Part shown: positions 1-8,261 of the stretch, piece by piece
Layout: each line of letters begins with the position of its first letter
Numbering within the stretch: position 1 is the first letter of the stretch
Assembly: GCA_964550025.1 (NCBI GenBank)
Contig: CAZJYI010000019.1
Location: forward strand, 38,606 to 102,605
DNA: 64,000 nucleotides
Origin: CAZJYI01 sp964550025
Lineage (GTDB): Bacteria > Verrucomicrobiota > Kiritimatiellia > UBA8416 > CAYOBW01
Direction of reading: 5' to 3'
The notes under the pieces: generated by a model
Seen by the model: only the letters and a program-made list of their open reading frames with translations
Database searches by the model: none
What the model was told of the DNA's origin: nothing
Translations under genes and position numbers: made by a program

Positions 1-875
1 CGCCCGACGCCGCCCACCCGCGCGGTTGTCGCGTACTCGTTGGGAGCCAGGGTTGCCGTCGATTGCCGCGGACCTCCCAGCCAGCGCCATCCATCACCCT
101 CGACCGGCAGCGTGACCGCGACCGTCACGGCACGGTCGTTTCCGGTGATGTCATGCAGGGTCGCATCGACCCACGTGGCACCGTCGCGCTGCGTCCGGGT
201 GGCGTTGAGCAGAATACCGGGGATGCCGGTATCCGCTCCCAGTTCAATCCAGTCGGAATCCGCAGCCACGTCACGCCCGACGAACCCACGGCGTGGTGGT
301 GAAACCGTCTCGACGGGGACCCCGTCGAACATGGCCGCTCCTCGCGGCAGGCGGGGCACATACAGGGCGGGGTCGCGGAAGGACGCCTTCCCGCTGTGCC
401 GCCTCAGCAGCATGTAGAACGAAACGTGCTTGACCGGCTTGGCCGGCAACACCACGACCTCTTTGCGTTGCCAGTCGTGCGATCCGACGGAGAACGGCGC
501 CACCTGTCCCCACAGCGGCGTACCATCGGCGTACACCAGGTCAAGGTATAGCGAATAGTCGCTGTTGGCGCTGCCGCCCACGTTCTCTGCTTTGCTCCAG
601 GCCGCGGCGACGATCGGGCGCGGGACGGATTGGTTCAGCACGACCGTCTGCGCTACGCCGCGGCGTACGCCGGCGTCCGTTCCGTTGTCGCAGACAAAGA
701 CGTTCCCCTCGCGCACAAAGCCTTTTTCGTAGGGGCGCCATGCGTCTGACTGCAGCAGGTTGGTTGTGCCCGCTTCGGCGCGGAGGATGCGCTTGACGAC
801 GGCGGCCCCGCCAGGGAACGGGACACATGTCATGAGAGCAAGAAGCGGGATTGCGAGTCTCCCCCCGAACGGCAA
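1..875 (-). CDS. Secreted carbohydrate-binding-like protein, C-terminus cut by window edge
   Basis: The frame is open from the window edge to about 875 with no stop, giving roughly 290 residues of a longer protein. The N-terminus reads as a signal peptide if translation starts at the TTG at 875 (basic residue, then LAIPLLALMTCV, then GGAA). The first in-frame ATG, at 833, would cut into that hydrophobic core. The following 130 residues are rich in aromatic and beta-type sequence and resemble a jelly-roll carbohydrate-binding module (inference). No catalytic motif is visible. It is the last gene of the leftward group GH2/GH105, sulfatase, URO-D, which suggests a role in glycan binding or breakdown at the cell surface. 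The start codon is uncertain and no clear Shine-Dalgarno sequence is seen. I do not recognise the family. Confidence 0.6.
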   Translation of the reverse strand, partial: MPFGGRLAIPLLALMTCVPFPGGAAVVKRILRAEAGTTNLLQSDAWRPYEKGFVREGNVFVCDNGTDAGVRRGVAQTVVLNQSVPRPIVAAAWSKAENVGGSANSDYSLYLDLVYADGTPLWGQVAPFSVGSHDWQRKEVVVLPAKPVKHVSFYMLLRRHSGKASFRDPALYVPRLPRGAAMFDGVPVETVSPPRRGFVGRDVAADSDWIELGADTGIPGILLNATRTQRDGATWVDATLHDITGNDRAVTVAVTLPVEGDGWRWLGGPRQSTATLAPNEYATTARVGGVG

Positions 876-904
876 CGGTTGCCGGGGTATCCAGCCGTGC
901 CGTG

Positions 905-985
905 GGAATCGGAACGCTTGGCGCGTTCCGCTACGGACCGAGTGCAGGGGAGGTAGCGGAAGTCGCCAAGACTTCGGATCTGGTG
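905..985. repeat. Two-hairpin palindromic intergenic element, copy 1
   Basis: Two hairpins lie between the URO-D gene and the gene at the window start. At 911-929, arms GGAACGC and GCGTTCC surround loop TTGGC. At 959-975, arms GAAGTC and GACTTC surround loop GCCAA. The same arrangement appears in the other orientation at 2341-2407. The stems differ between copies by paired changes. Function is unknown; it is either a REP-like element or a transcript-end structure. Confidence 0.7.
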
Positions 986-1059
986 TCGTGGGAACTCCGG
1001 TAAGCTCCGCCACGGAAGTGTGCGGTTCTCCGGGAAGGGAGTGATGAGCCGTCGGCATG

Positions 1060-2274
1060 TTAAAGCACTTCGTCGATTACTTGGCGCGTCAGTTCCACCC
1101 AGCGTTTGACGCGACGCGGGTCGCCTTCGACCGTCTCCACGTCTTTGAGCGTGATGTCGACGTGCGTGCCTCGGCACGCAGCGAGATCGCGCCGGAGGAT
1201 GGCGCGGATGCGGTCTTCATCGAAACCGTAGCTTACCATGTCGGCGGGGCTGGGGCGATAGCTGATGACGTAGTCCGTGCCGATCTGCTCGGCGCAGCGC
1301 GCGGCATCGGCGAAGGGACTCACGGCGATGCGGCGCAGGTTCGGGATTGCGCGCAGCATATCGATCTTGTTGGTCAGGTCCTCGCAGCAGCCGTACGCCA
1401 CCAGACCGAACGCTTCGAGAATGGGAAGCTGGTAGCGCAGAAGGAACTCCTCGTGCATGGCCGGCGAGACCGCCGTCAGTTCCTGTGCCGCCATGTAGCC
1501 CCAGAGCTGCTTGCGCGAGACGCCATTCACGTTGGCCGCCGGATCCTCGAGTTCCTCGGCGTAAGGCATGGCCTGGTTCTGATGGGCACACAGACCCCAG
1601 TCGCCAGCTTCCTCCGCCCGCTCGTGCGTGCGCAGGATACCGTCCGACATGAACCGCGCGAGCCGATGCAGCCACCCGGGGTGGTCCAGCATGTCCATCA
1701 TGAAATGCTCGATGCCGCGCAGGTAGCCGAGATCCGTGGCAATGTCTCCCGACCACATGCGGTAGGCGGGACCGCGGTCGAGATTGACTGTGACAATGCC
1801 CCCGACGGCTTCCTCGACGCGCGATACACGCTCCGCGGTCTTCTCCTCGTCGATCTCGTGCCATGGCGCCCGCAGTTTCTCGATATCCTCGAGCTGCCTC
1901 AGGGGATAATCCACTTTGAACGAACCGCGCGGTTCATCGCTGTAGTTGCGTTCGACGCCCACGCCCCAGCCGGTGCACTCGTAGGCGGCGCGGATCGTCA
2001 CCCACGGTTCGAAGATGGAGTCATCGTCGAACGTGCTCCAGAAGAGGGCATGGCGCAGCCTGTTCTCGATGACACGCAGGAGCGGATCTTGGCACACGCA
2101 TCGCGATTCCGGCATCTCGTGCCAGGCGAACGCCCGCACATAGATCGGGGGGCGCGTGGGCTTCAGGCTGTTGTGCCGCCGCCAGAGATCTCGCCGCTCG
2201 TCCATTTCGGGACGGGCCGCCAGGTCGGCGTAGCGCTTCGCCAGGTCGCGGAGGATGGTTGTCTCATTTGTCAT
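1060..2274 (-). CDS. URO-D (uroporphyrinogen decarboxylase-like / corrinoid methyltransferase-like) protein
   Basis: A 404-residue soluble protein of the URO-D superfamily. That family covers HemE and the MtaA/CmuA-type corrinoid methyltransferases, and many paralogues of unknown substrate occur in PVC bacteria. It has no signal peptide. The segment GCCEDLTNK near residue 300, followed by a predicted strand and SPFAD, matches the C-terminal TIM-barrel region of the family where MtaA-type proteins carry a metal-binding cysteine. The typical HemE N-terminal motif is absent, so this is unlikely to be the haem-pathway enzyme. The ATG at 2274 is chosen because it begins the conserved part and has AGGGAA upstream; longer in-frame starts run back through the repeat element at 2292-2434. 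It lies downstream of the sulfatase on the same strand. The substrate cannot be told from the sequence. Confidence 0.8.
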   Translation of the reverse strand: MTNETTILRDLAKRYADLAARPEMDERRDLWRRHNSLKPTRPPIYVRAFAWHEMPESRCVCQDPLLRVIENRLRHALFWSTFDDDSIFEPWVTIRAAYECTGWGVGVERNYSDEPRGSFKVDYPLRQLEDIEKLRAPWHEIDEEKTAERVSRVEEAVGGIVTVNLDRGPAYRMWSGDIATDLGYLRGIEHFMMDMLDHPGWLHRLARFMSDGILRTHERAEEAGDWGLCAHQNQAMPYAEELEDPAANVNGVSRKQLWGYMAAQELTAVSPAMHEEFLLRYQLPILEAFGLVAYGCCEDLTNKIDMLRAIPNLRRIAVSPFADAARCAEQIGTDYVISYRPSPADMVSYGFDEDRIRAILRRDLAACRGTHVDITLKDVETVEGDPRRVKRWVELTRQVIDEVL

Positions 2275-2291
2275 CGGTGTCACATTTCCCT

Positions 2292-2434
2292 GTAGCCACG
2301 AGCATGAGTGAGTGGAAGAGGCGGTGAGATCCACGCCGTCGGAAGACTTGGCGTCTTCCGCTACGTTCCCCGTCACACTTCGTGTAGCGGAACGCGCCAA
2401 GCGTTCCGATCCACTCGCTCACGCTCGTGGCTAC
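2292..2434. repeat. MITE-like composite palindromic element with terminal inverted repeats
   Basis: The ends at 2292-2316 and 2410-2434 are near-perfect inverted repeats of 25 bases starting GTAGCCACGAGC. Inside are two hairpins: 2341-2359 (arms GGAAGAC/GTCTTCC, loop TTGGC) and 2389-2407 (arms GGAACGC/GCGTTCC, loop GCCAA). It encodes no protein and sits between the sulfatase stop and the URO-D start, so it could be a non-autonomous mobile element or a processed RNA structure. Confidence 0.7.
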
Positions 2435-2448
2435 ATTCGTCTTGCACT

Positions 2449-3939
2449 CTATCTCGGTCCCGGATCGTTGATCTTCTCCGCCCCGGTCGATTGGCCGGGC
2501 TTCTCGTACTTGTCCGGGCCGGGGTGTCCGCCCGGTAGACGCCGTTCTCCCGTCAGGCGGTCGTGCCGGTCCGGCGTTCGGCGGTCTTTCGACGGCACCG
2601 TGTCGCCCGTCCGCGCAATCCAGTCATCCATGACCGCCCGCAGCCGTCGAAGCGTGTTGGCATGCTCGGGGTCGCCCGCGAGGTCGTCGGTCTCCATCGG
2701 GTCCTTGTCCAGGCTGAAGAGTTGCTCAACGGGGCGTGGCTGCAGGAAGACGGTTTGCTGGGCAGGCGTGAGCTCCTTCCCCGCCCGGAAGTGGTTCCAG
2801 AGATCGACGTAGCCCGCGAAGCGGTACTTCTTGTAGGTTGCGTTCACGTATCCGAAGTGTGCGAGCTCAGGCGCGGCGTTGCGGTAGTAGGCCCACCGTT
2901 CATCGCGGAGCATGCGCTCGTGGCAGTATTCGACTTGCCAGTTGCGCTCGGCAAAGACGTAGTCACAGACGCGGACTCCGGGGTTGGCAAGCTGCGGCAG
3001 CAGACTGCGTCCCTGGATTGCGGGCGGGACCTTTGCCCCGGCCAGTTCGAGAAAGGTCGGGGCGATGTCGATGACGCTGGCCAGTTCGCGGCAGGTCGTG
3101 CGCTTCGTGCCCAGTCCTGCCGGCCAATGCATGATCCAGGGGGTGCGGCTTCCCTCTTCCGTGATCCAGCGCTTGGCGCGCGGGAAGGGACGGCCGTTGT
3201 CGGAGATGAACAGGACCAGCGTGTTGTCGACGATTCCCTGCTCGGTCAGTTCGGCGACGACATCCCCAACGAAGCGATCGAGGCGCTGCACCTCGTCGTG
3301 GTAGGCCGCCAGGTCGGCCCGCGTGGCCGGGGTGTCCATAAGCGGCTCCGGCACACGGATGGTCGCGGGGTCGTGCGGTTCCCCGTCGGGGTCCGGTTGC
3401 CAGGTGCGGTGGGCATCGTACGAGGCGAGCCACAGGAAGAATGGGCGGTTTTTCGGCCGCTGCTTGAGAAGCGGGACCCATTGCCGGCAACCGCTCGGTC
3501 CGGAGTCCTTCTTCTCTAGAACGCGGTCAAAGGCCTTTCGCGGATAGTTGCCCATGTGCCACTTGCCGGCCTGGGCGCACCAGTATCCCGCCTTCTTCAG
3601 CTCCAGTGGAAAGAGCGGCTGCCCCTCGGGCAGACCGGTGTGCAGTTCCGGTGCGCCCGTATTGTGGGGATAGCGGCCGGTTATCATGCTGCACCGTGAG
3701 GGGCTGCACACGCTCGATGTCAGATAGGCCCGCGTCCACAGACGGCCTTGTGCGGCCAGTTTGTCCAGGTGCGGCGTGCGTACCGTGGGGTTGCCGTAAC
3801 AGCCCAGATCCGTGGCCGAGACGTCGTCGGCAATGATCAAGACCAGGTTCGGGCGGCTATCGCGCAGCTCGGAAAGACGCGCCTGCCCGGTGAGAGCTGA
3901 TGCCAGGGACACCAGGACAAGAACTCGAAAACGGTTCAT
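2449..3939 (-). CDS. Secreted type I (formylglycine) sulfatase
   Basis: A 496-residue arylsulfatase-family enzyme that hydrolyses sulfate esters, probably on polysaccharide, outside the cytoplasm. Residues 1-20 form a signal peptide. The metal-binding aspartates lie in IADDVSATD (about 36-44). The activation motif CSPSR at 78-82 is the classic C-x-P-x-R whose cysteine is oxidised to formylglycine. GKWHMG and the later SDNGRP supply further active-site residues. The final 45 residues are charged and low-complexity. Its ATG overlaps the TGA of the upstream GH2/GH105 gene (ATGA at 3936-3939), so the two are translationally coupled and probably act on the same sulfated glycan. No sulfatase-maturing enzyme is visible in this window. 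The exact substrate is not readable from the sequence. Confidence 0.95.
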   Translation of the reverse strand: MNRFRVLVLVSLASALTGQARLSELRDSRPNLVLIIADDVSATDLGCYGNPTVRTPHLDKLAAQGRLWTRAYLTSSVCSPSRCSMITGRYPHNTGAPELHTGLPEGQPLFPLELKKAGYWCAQAGKWHMGNYPRKAFDRVLEKKDSGPSGCRQWVPLLKQRPKNRPFFLWLASYDAHRTWQPDPDGEPHDPATIRVPEPLMDTPATRADLAAYHDEVQRLDRFVGDVVAELTEQGIVDNTLVLFISDNGRPFPRAKRWITEEGSRTPWIMHWPAGLGTKRTTCRELASVIDIAPTFLELAGAKVPPAIQGRSLLPQLANPGVRVCDYVFAERNWQVEYCHERMLRDERWAYYRNAAPELAHFGYVNATYKKYRFAGYVDLWNHFRAGKELTPAQQTVFLQPRPVEQLFSLDKDPMETDDLAGDPEHANTLRRLRAVMDDWIARTGDTVPSKDRRTPDRHDRLTGERRLPGGHPGPDKYEKPGQSTGAEKINDPGPR

Positions 3940-6900
3940 CGTGGGGATTCCTCTCCGGATACCAGTTTCAACACTTCACTTCCCGCAAGCAGGAATGTGC
4001 CGGTTACGTATTCGTGCGAGTCCTCCTCGTGGACCTCGTAGGGCCCCGCGGCGACGGGCTGTCCCCACCGGACCTTCCCGTCGGCCGATACGCAATCGGT
4101 CAATCCCTGCCATGCCCTGTAGACTGCGGTCTCGTACCCGTCACGGTCAAGGATGCCCGCGTTGATGCCCCAGGCCAGCCCGTAGCAGAAGAACCCCGTT
4201 CCGCTGGTTTCGGGCATCGGGTATTCCTGCGGGTCGTCCAGGTTGGCGCGCCACAGACCATCCGTTCTCTGCCGTGTCAGCAGAGACATTGCCATGTCCT
4301 TGAAGAGCGTTTCGTAGCGCGGTCGCTGGGGATCGTCTTTGGGCAGGTACTGGAGAATGCGCGCGATGCCGGCGAATACCCAGCCGTTGCCGCGCGACCA
4401 GAGGACTCTGCAGCGGTTGTGCGTTATGGTATGCACCCACGACTTGCGCCGGCCCCGGGTGTCGGCGGCGGAGGCCGGCTTGTCCTCCTCCTTCGCGATG
4501 AAACGTTTGTCGCGGTAGAAGAGATTCTCTTCGTCGTCGTACAACTCACGGTGTATGTCCCAGAAGAACGCGTGCATCCAATGCAGGTACTTCGACTCGC
4601 CCGTTGTCGCCGCCAGCATGGCCAATGTGGGCGGACCGACGTAGAGCGAGTCCGCGTACCGGCGGCCCCCCTCGAGGTACCACACATCGGCGCCCGTCGG
4701 CGTGTTTGGCTTGCCGCTCTCCAGCCAATCGACCAGCGGACGGATCATCCCGGCGTCCCGTTTCTCCTCGTGCAGTTGAAGATAGGTCTGCCCGCATGTC
4801 AACACGTTGGCGCCGGACCGCTCGTTGCCGACCTGCCAGTTGTGCTTCTCTGCCCAGCGCATGGCCTGCTCAGCATAGGCCTTCTCTCCCGTTGCCCGAT
4901 ACGCGGCCATTACCCCCGTGTAGTATGTGGCCCGAATCCAGTTGCGGTCGGTTGCCTTCCAGGGATGCGCGAGCTGGTACGCGTTAACGCGGCGCAGGAG
5001 GTCCTTTACGGTTTCGGGGGGCGGCTTCCCAGGTGTCTGTGTCCGTCTCTGGTCCGGCACGCGGCGCACGCTACGACGATAGACGGAAATGACCTTGTTC
5101 TGCGCGTTCCGCAGCGTCAAGGTCAGATCGAAAACGGAAGCCGCCGAGGTCGCCGGTTCCAGATCGACGGTCTCACCTTGCACGGCGTCGATCGCGGGAA
5201 CGGCAAGCTGTTGCGAGCCTTCGGTCTTGCGATCACCTGCGGCGACCTGCCAGGTCACCGTGCAGCCCGTGATGGATTCCGGCAGGTCGTTGCACACCCA
5301 GATCGTCATTGCGTCCGGCTTCTTGCCGGTGAACTGCGGCAGTGCCACGACAGGCTGGTTGACCTGCGCGATGGCGTAGTAGGCCTGCTTCGGCCGCTGG
5401 TCGCAACTCACGATCGACTTGGGCCAGAAAGAGGGCGTCACGTCGAGGAAGTGAAAGTGGAAGTACCCGCTGTAGGCACGGGGCGAGAGACGGAAGCCGA
5501 TCGTCTTGTCGGCGACCAACGCCGCCTGGTAGACCTGGCTGGCCTCAATGTACTCGCCCAGGTTGGTTGGCTTGCGCCCCAGACCGTAACATTGAACCGC
5601 GTCCTGCTTCTTCACTTGCGAGGCCGCCCACAGTGTGTCGGTGGTCGGTGGCGGCGGTTTCAGGTGATCGGGATAGCCGGTCCGCATTGTTTCGTAGGCA
5701 TCAAGGGCCTCGCCCCCGTACTCGCCGATCGTCACCAGGCGGCCCGTCCTCTGCGGCGTCGCCATACGCCATGTTGCCGGGTTGCGGCTACCGTACCAAC
5801 CGGAATACGTGTGCGTATCGTCGATCACGTTTGGCCAGAGCGCCTCGTCAGACAGCGGAGCCTTGCCTCTGCCGCCGTGGCTCAGTCGACCGCTGATCGG
5901 CTTAACGATCCGCTGGGGATCTTCAGCCAGCACGGCCTTGACCACCTCCGTGGCGTCGAAGTGACACTCGTTTCCAAAGGTCAGCATGACAACCCCGGGG
6001 TTGTTGTAGGTCTCGCGCGCCAGCACTCGCCCCGTATCGATGAGCTGCTTCATGATGTGTGGCTCAAGCCCGTTCTTCTGGTGTCGGTAGCCGCTGCCCT
6101 GCTCCTGCCCTGACATCATGCCCACGCGGTCCAGGAGCTCGCGGACCTCGGGGAACTGCGTGTGCTGGCAGACGCGGACGATGTTGAAGTTGGCGGCCTT
6201 TAACAGCAGCAGCGCGTTGAGGAGTTCGTCTTGTTGGCCCCAGTACCAGTAGGCGTTCAGGCCGTGGATGTTCGTGCCGCGCAGGTAGCAGGGTTTGCCG
6301 TTCAGCAGCGGCATGCCGTTCGGAAGGCGAGCCGTGTCGGCCCGTTCTCTCCCCTTCAGACGGTAGTCCACTTTTGTCCAGCGTTCCCCGTCCACAGACA
6401 CCAGGATGTCGAAATCCCAGCGGCGTGTCCATGCTTCGTACCAGCCGATCTCGATGCGGTCAAAAGTCACGTTGTCGTCCAGCTTGAACTGGATCCACTC
6501 CCCGCGCCCCTGCACCGCCCAGCGGGTGTCCGGCTTCCCATCCAGAGCCAGCGTGGCCGGATAGTCCGTGTGGGACTTGCTGGCCTTGACGGACTTCGGG
6601 TCGCGAACGATGGCGTCGCACGCCACCTCCCAGATGGAGTTCCATTCGGTCTTATCGCTGCCGCGCCCAAGAACCCGCAGCCACTTCGCCCTGACGGGCT
6701 TGAACGCGTATACAGGGGGCGGGCCCTCGGCCTGTGAGGTGGGAGGACCGGTATGATGCAGCGTGAAACTACGGCAGCCGAAGAGGACGTCCTTTATGTC
6801 TACGGTTTGCGTGCCTCTGAGAACCGTGACTCGGCAGCGGTAGAGATTCGGCGCATCCGGAGACCAAGCCTTCGCCTCCGGCATCGGGATTGCAACGGTA

Positions 6901-7868
6901 GGGGCGCTCTCACCCTTCTGGAGTTCAACGGCTGATGTCTTCGAGTACGCGCGCCCCTCGAAGTTCTCCGGTAGCAGTTCAGTACGCACCCCATATGTCC
7001 CCGCTTGCGCCGCATCGAGCTCCACCTTCACCCGCACCTCGCCGGCAGAGAGGTCATTGCGCGCGAAGATCGCTGACACGAGTACCGGGCCGGTCTCTTC
7101 CAGGCGCACGTCACGATGGATGCCGAATCCGTTGCCGCCGTGATAGCCGATCGGCAGGACCCCCTTGAGGGACTTGCCGGCGTCGTGGACATAGATCTGC
7201 TCTTCAGCGCGCGCATCGGGCAACGGCGTCCAGAAAGCATGCGGCTCGCCGAATACGCGCCCGTCGACGACGCGTACAGCCAGCGTGTTCTCGGCGCGCA
7301 CCTTGTCGGTCACGTCGAACCGGAAAGGTTCATAGCGAACGCGGTGCGTTCCCAATCGTTCGCCGTTGAGGTAGACCTCCGCCTCCCAGTCAACGCCGTC
7401 GAAGCAGAGCCAGAGCCTGCGCCCCGGCGCCGGTTCCGCGGCTTCGAACGTCGTGCGGTACCACGCAATATTGCTGTGTTCGCCACGCGCGCCCCATCCG
7501 AACACGTTCTTTCCGCCGAGGACCGTGCCCGTCTTGCCTCGCCTGTAGCGCCACTGCGGCACCGTGGTTGTTTCCCACCCGGCACGGTCGATCCGTCTAC
7601 CGTACCACGCCGGCGCCTCGGGTCGCTCCGTGCCCTTCGGAACGTCCGACGCCTCGAACCGGAACTCCCAGCCCCCGCTAATCACACGTTGACGGCGAAC
7701 GTTGAGTTCGTCAGGCAGTGAGCGCAGGTAAGGTGCATACTGCTCGCGCAACTCGAGAATGCGCGTTCCGAGTTCGTCGGGGTCGGCGGGCGCAACGAAA
7801 CTCGGCGCGGCCGGTGTGCGGGCGACGACTACGGCGACAAGAAGGGAAAGGATGGCGTGGAGTTTCAT
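3936..7868 (-). CDS. Secreted GH2 / discoidin-like / GH105 fusion glycoside hydrolase
   Basis: A 1310-residue exported enzyme with two catalytic modules. Residues 1-20 are a signal peptide. A GH2 sugar-binding domain spans about 60-260 and an immunoglobulin-like domain about 260-370. A discoidin (F5/8C)-like domain is inserted at about 390-505. The GH2 TIM barrel follows at about 515-830, with candidate acid/base E634 in GNE and nucleophile E716 or E720 in IGEYGGEA. The C-terminal 350 residues are a GH88/GH105 unsaturated glucuronyl or rhamnogalacturonyl hydrolase with the family motif WSRGNGW. The likely role is removal of an unsaturated uronic residue left by a lyase plus a second exo-cleavage of an acidic polysaccharide (inference). 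The ATG at 7868 begins the signal peptide and overlaps the stop of a small ORF. The downstream sulfatase is coupled. Confidence 0.93.
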   Translation of the reverse strand: MKLHAILSLLVAVVVARTPAAPSFVAPADPDELGTRILELREQYAPYLRSLPDELNVRRQRVISGGWEFRFEASDVPKGTERPEAPAWYGRRIDRAGWETTTVPQWRYRRGKTGTVLGGKNVFGWGARGEHSNIAWYRTTFEAAEPAPGRRLWLCFDGVDWEAEVYLNGERLGTHRVRYEPFRFDVTDKVRAENTLAVRVVDGRVFGEPHAFWTPLPDARAEEQIYVHDAGKSLKGVLPIGYHGGNGFGIHRDVRLEETGPVLVSAIFARNDLSAGEVRVKVELDAAQAGTYGVRTELLPENFEGRAYSKTSAVELQKGESAPTVAIPMPEAKAWSPDAPNLYRCRVTVLRGTQTVDIKDVLFGCRSFTLHHTGPPTSQAEGPPPVYAFKPVRAKWLRVLGRGSDKTEWNSIWEVACDAIVRDPKSVKASKSHTDYPATLALDGKPDTRWAVQGRGEWIQFKLDDNVTFDRIEIGWYEAWTRRWDFDILVSVDGERWTKVDYRLKGRERADTARLPNGMPLLNGKPCYLRGTNIHGLNAYWYWGQQDELLNALLLLKAANFNIVRVCQHTQFPEVRELLDRVGMMSGQEQGSGYRHQKNGLEPHIMKQLIDTGRVLARETYNNPGVVMLTFGNECHFDATEVVKAVLAEDPQRIVKPISGRLSHGGRGKAPLSDEALWPNVIDDTHTYSGWYGSRNPATWRMATPQRTGRLVTIGEYGGEALDAYETMRTGYPDHLKPPPPTTDTLWAASQVKKQDAVQCYGLGRKPTNLGEYIEASQVYQAALVADKTIGFRLSPRAYSGYFHFHFLDVTPSFWPKSIVSCDQRPKQAYYAIAQVNQPVVALPQFTGKKPDAMTIWVCNDLPESITGCTVTWQVAAGDRKTEGSQQLAVPAIDAVQGETVDLEPATSAASVFDLTLTLRNAQNKVISVYRRSVRRVPDQRRTQTPGKPPPETVKDLLRRVNAYQLAHPWKATDRNWIRATYYTGVMAAYRATGEKAYAEQAMRWAEKHNWQVGNERSGANVLTCGQTYLQLHEEKRDAGMIRPLVDWLESGKPNTPTGADVWYLEGGRRYADSLYVGPPTLAMLAATTGESKYLHWMHAFFWDIHRELYDDEENLFYRDKRFIAKEEDKPASAADTRGRRKSWVHTITHNRCRVLWSRGNGWVFAGIARILQYLPKDDPQRPRYETLFKDMAMSLLTRQRTDGLWRANLDDPQEYPMPETSGTGFFCYGLAWGINAGILDRDGYETAVYRAWQGLTDCVSADGKVRWGQPVAAGPYEVHEEDSHEYVTGTFLLAGSEVLKLVSGEESPR

Positions 7869-7999
7869 TGCGTGCTCCCAATCAGGTTGCTCATGGCTGT
7901 CAATCCGCCGGTTCCGATGTTGTGCCCGATCAGAAAGATGCCGGGCAGCAGCGCGACCAGGATGCGCAAAAGGCGGTTGGTTGCGGTTCCTTCGTTCAT
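7865..7999 (-). pseudogene. Short hydrophobic ORF resembling the N-terminus of an Nramp metal transporter
   Basis: A 44-residue frame runs from ATG 7999 to a TGA that overlaps the ATG of the GH2/GH105 gene. The sequence GIFLIGHNIGTGGLTAMS resembles the first transmembrane helix of Nramp-family divalent metal transporters, which are normally about 400 residues or more. Nothing else of such a transporter follows. It is either a remnant left by a deletion or a remnant now used as a translated leader in front of the hydrolase. A good promoter lies just upstream at 8011-8038. Family assignment is from memory of the motif, so moderate at best. Confidence 0.45.
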
Positions 8000-8010
8000 G
8001 TAGAACCGGA

Positions 8011-8038
8011 ATAGTACCATCTGCTTCCAATATCTCAA
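8011..8038 (-). promoter_or_regulatory. Predicted sigma70-type promoter for the leftward hydrolase group
   Basis: On the minus strand, TTGAGA (8038-8033) and TACTAT (8016-8011) are separated by 16 bases. The -10 box is 11 bases from the ATG at 7999, so the leader would be only about 5 bases long with no room for a Shine-Dalgarno site. It would drive the small ORF, the GH2/GH105 gene and the sulfatase. Confidence 0.5.
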
Positions 8039-8057
8039 TGGACATGGCGGACTCATT

Positions 8058-8180
8058 CTTGCATTGAACTACACCATCGGCCGAATCGCCGAGATCGTCG
8101 GCTGCCGTGATATCTACTTCTTCAGCCGCCAGTTCAAGCAGAAGACGGGCATGTCGCCCGCGCAGCACCGCGCGTCATAG
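8058..8180 (+). pseudogene. C-terminal remnant of an AraC-family regulator
   Basis: The frame ending at TAG 8178-8180 encodes about 40 residues containing IGRIAEIVGCRDIYFFSRQF followed by KQKTGMSPAQHR. This is the second helix-turn-helix and signature of AraC/XylS regulators. Upstream of about 8055 the similarity stops and there is an in-frame stop at 8001, so roughly 200 or more N-terminal residues are missing. It faces away from the Nramp-like fragment at 7865-7999, and the two fragments together mark a rearrangement junction. Not expected to be functional. Confidence 0.75.
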
Positions 8181-8261
8181 CGCCGGGCTTGACGCCCTTC
8201 GCCGGTAACCCGTAGAGTGCCTGGACATTGAACCGTGGGTTCGTCAGGGAAAGGAGTTCCA

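Noticed and set aside
1057..2295. 412-residue plus-strand ORF
   Set aside because: Antisense shadow of the URO-D gene; biased composition, no family motif.
3900..6113. 737-residue plus-strand ORF
   Set aside because: Lies opposite the GH2/GH105 and sulfatase genes, which have clear catalytic motifs; explained by high GC content.
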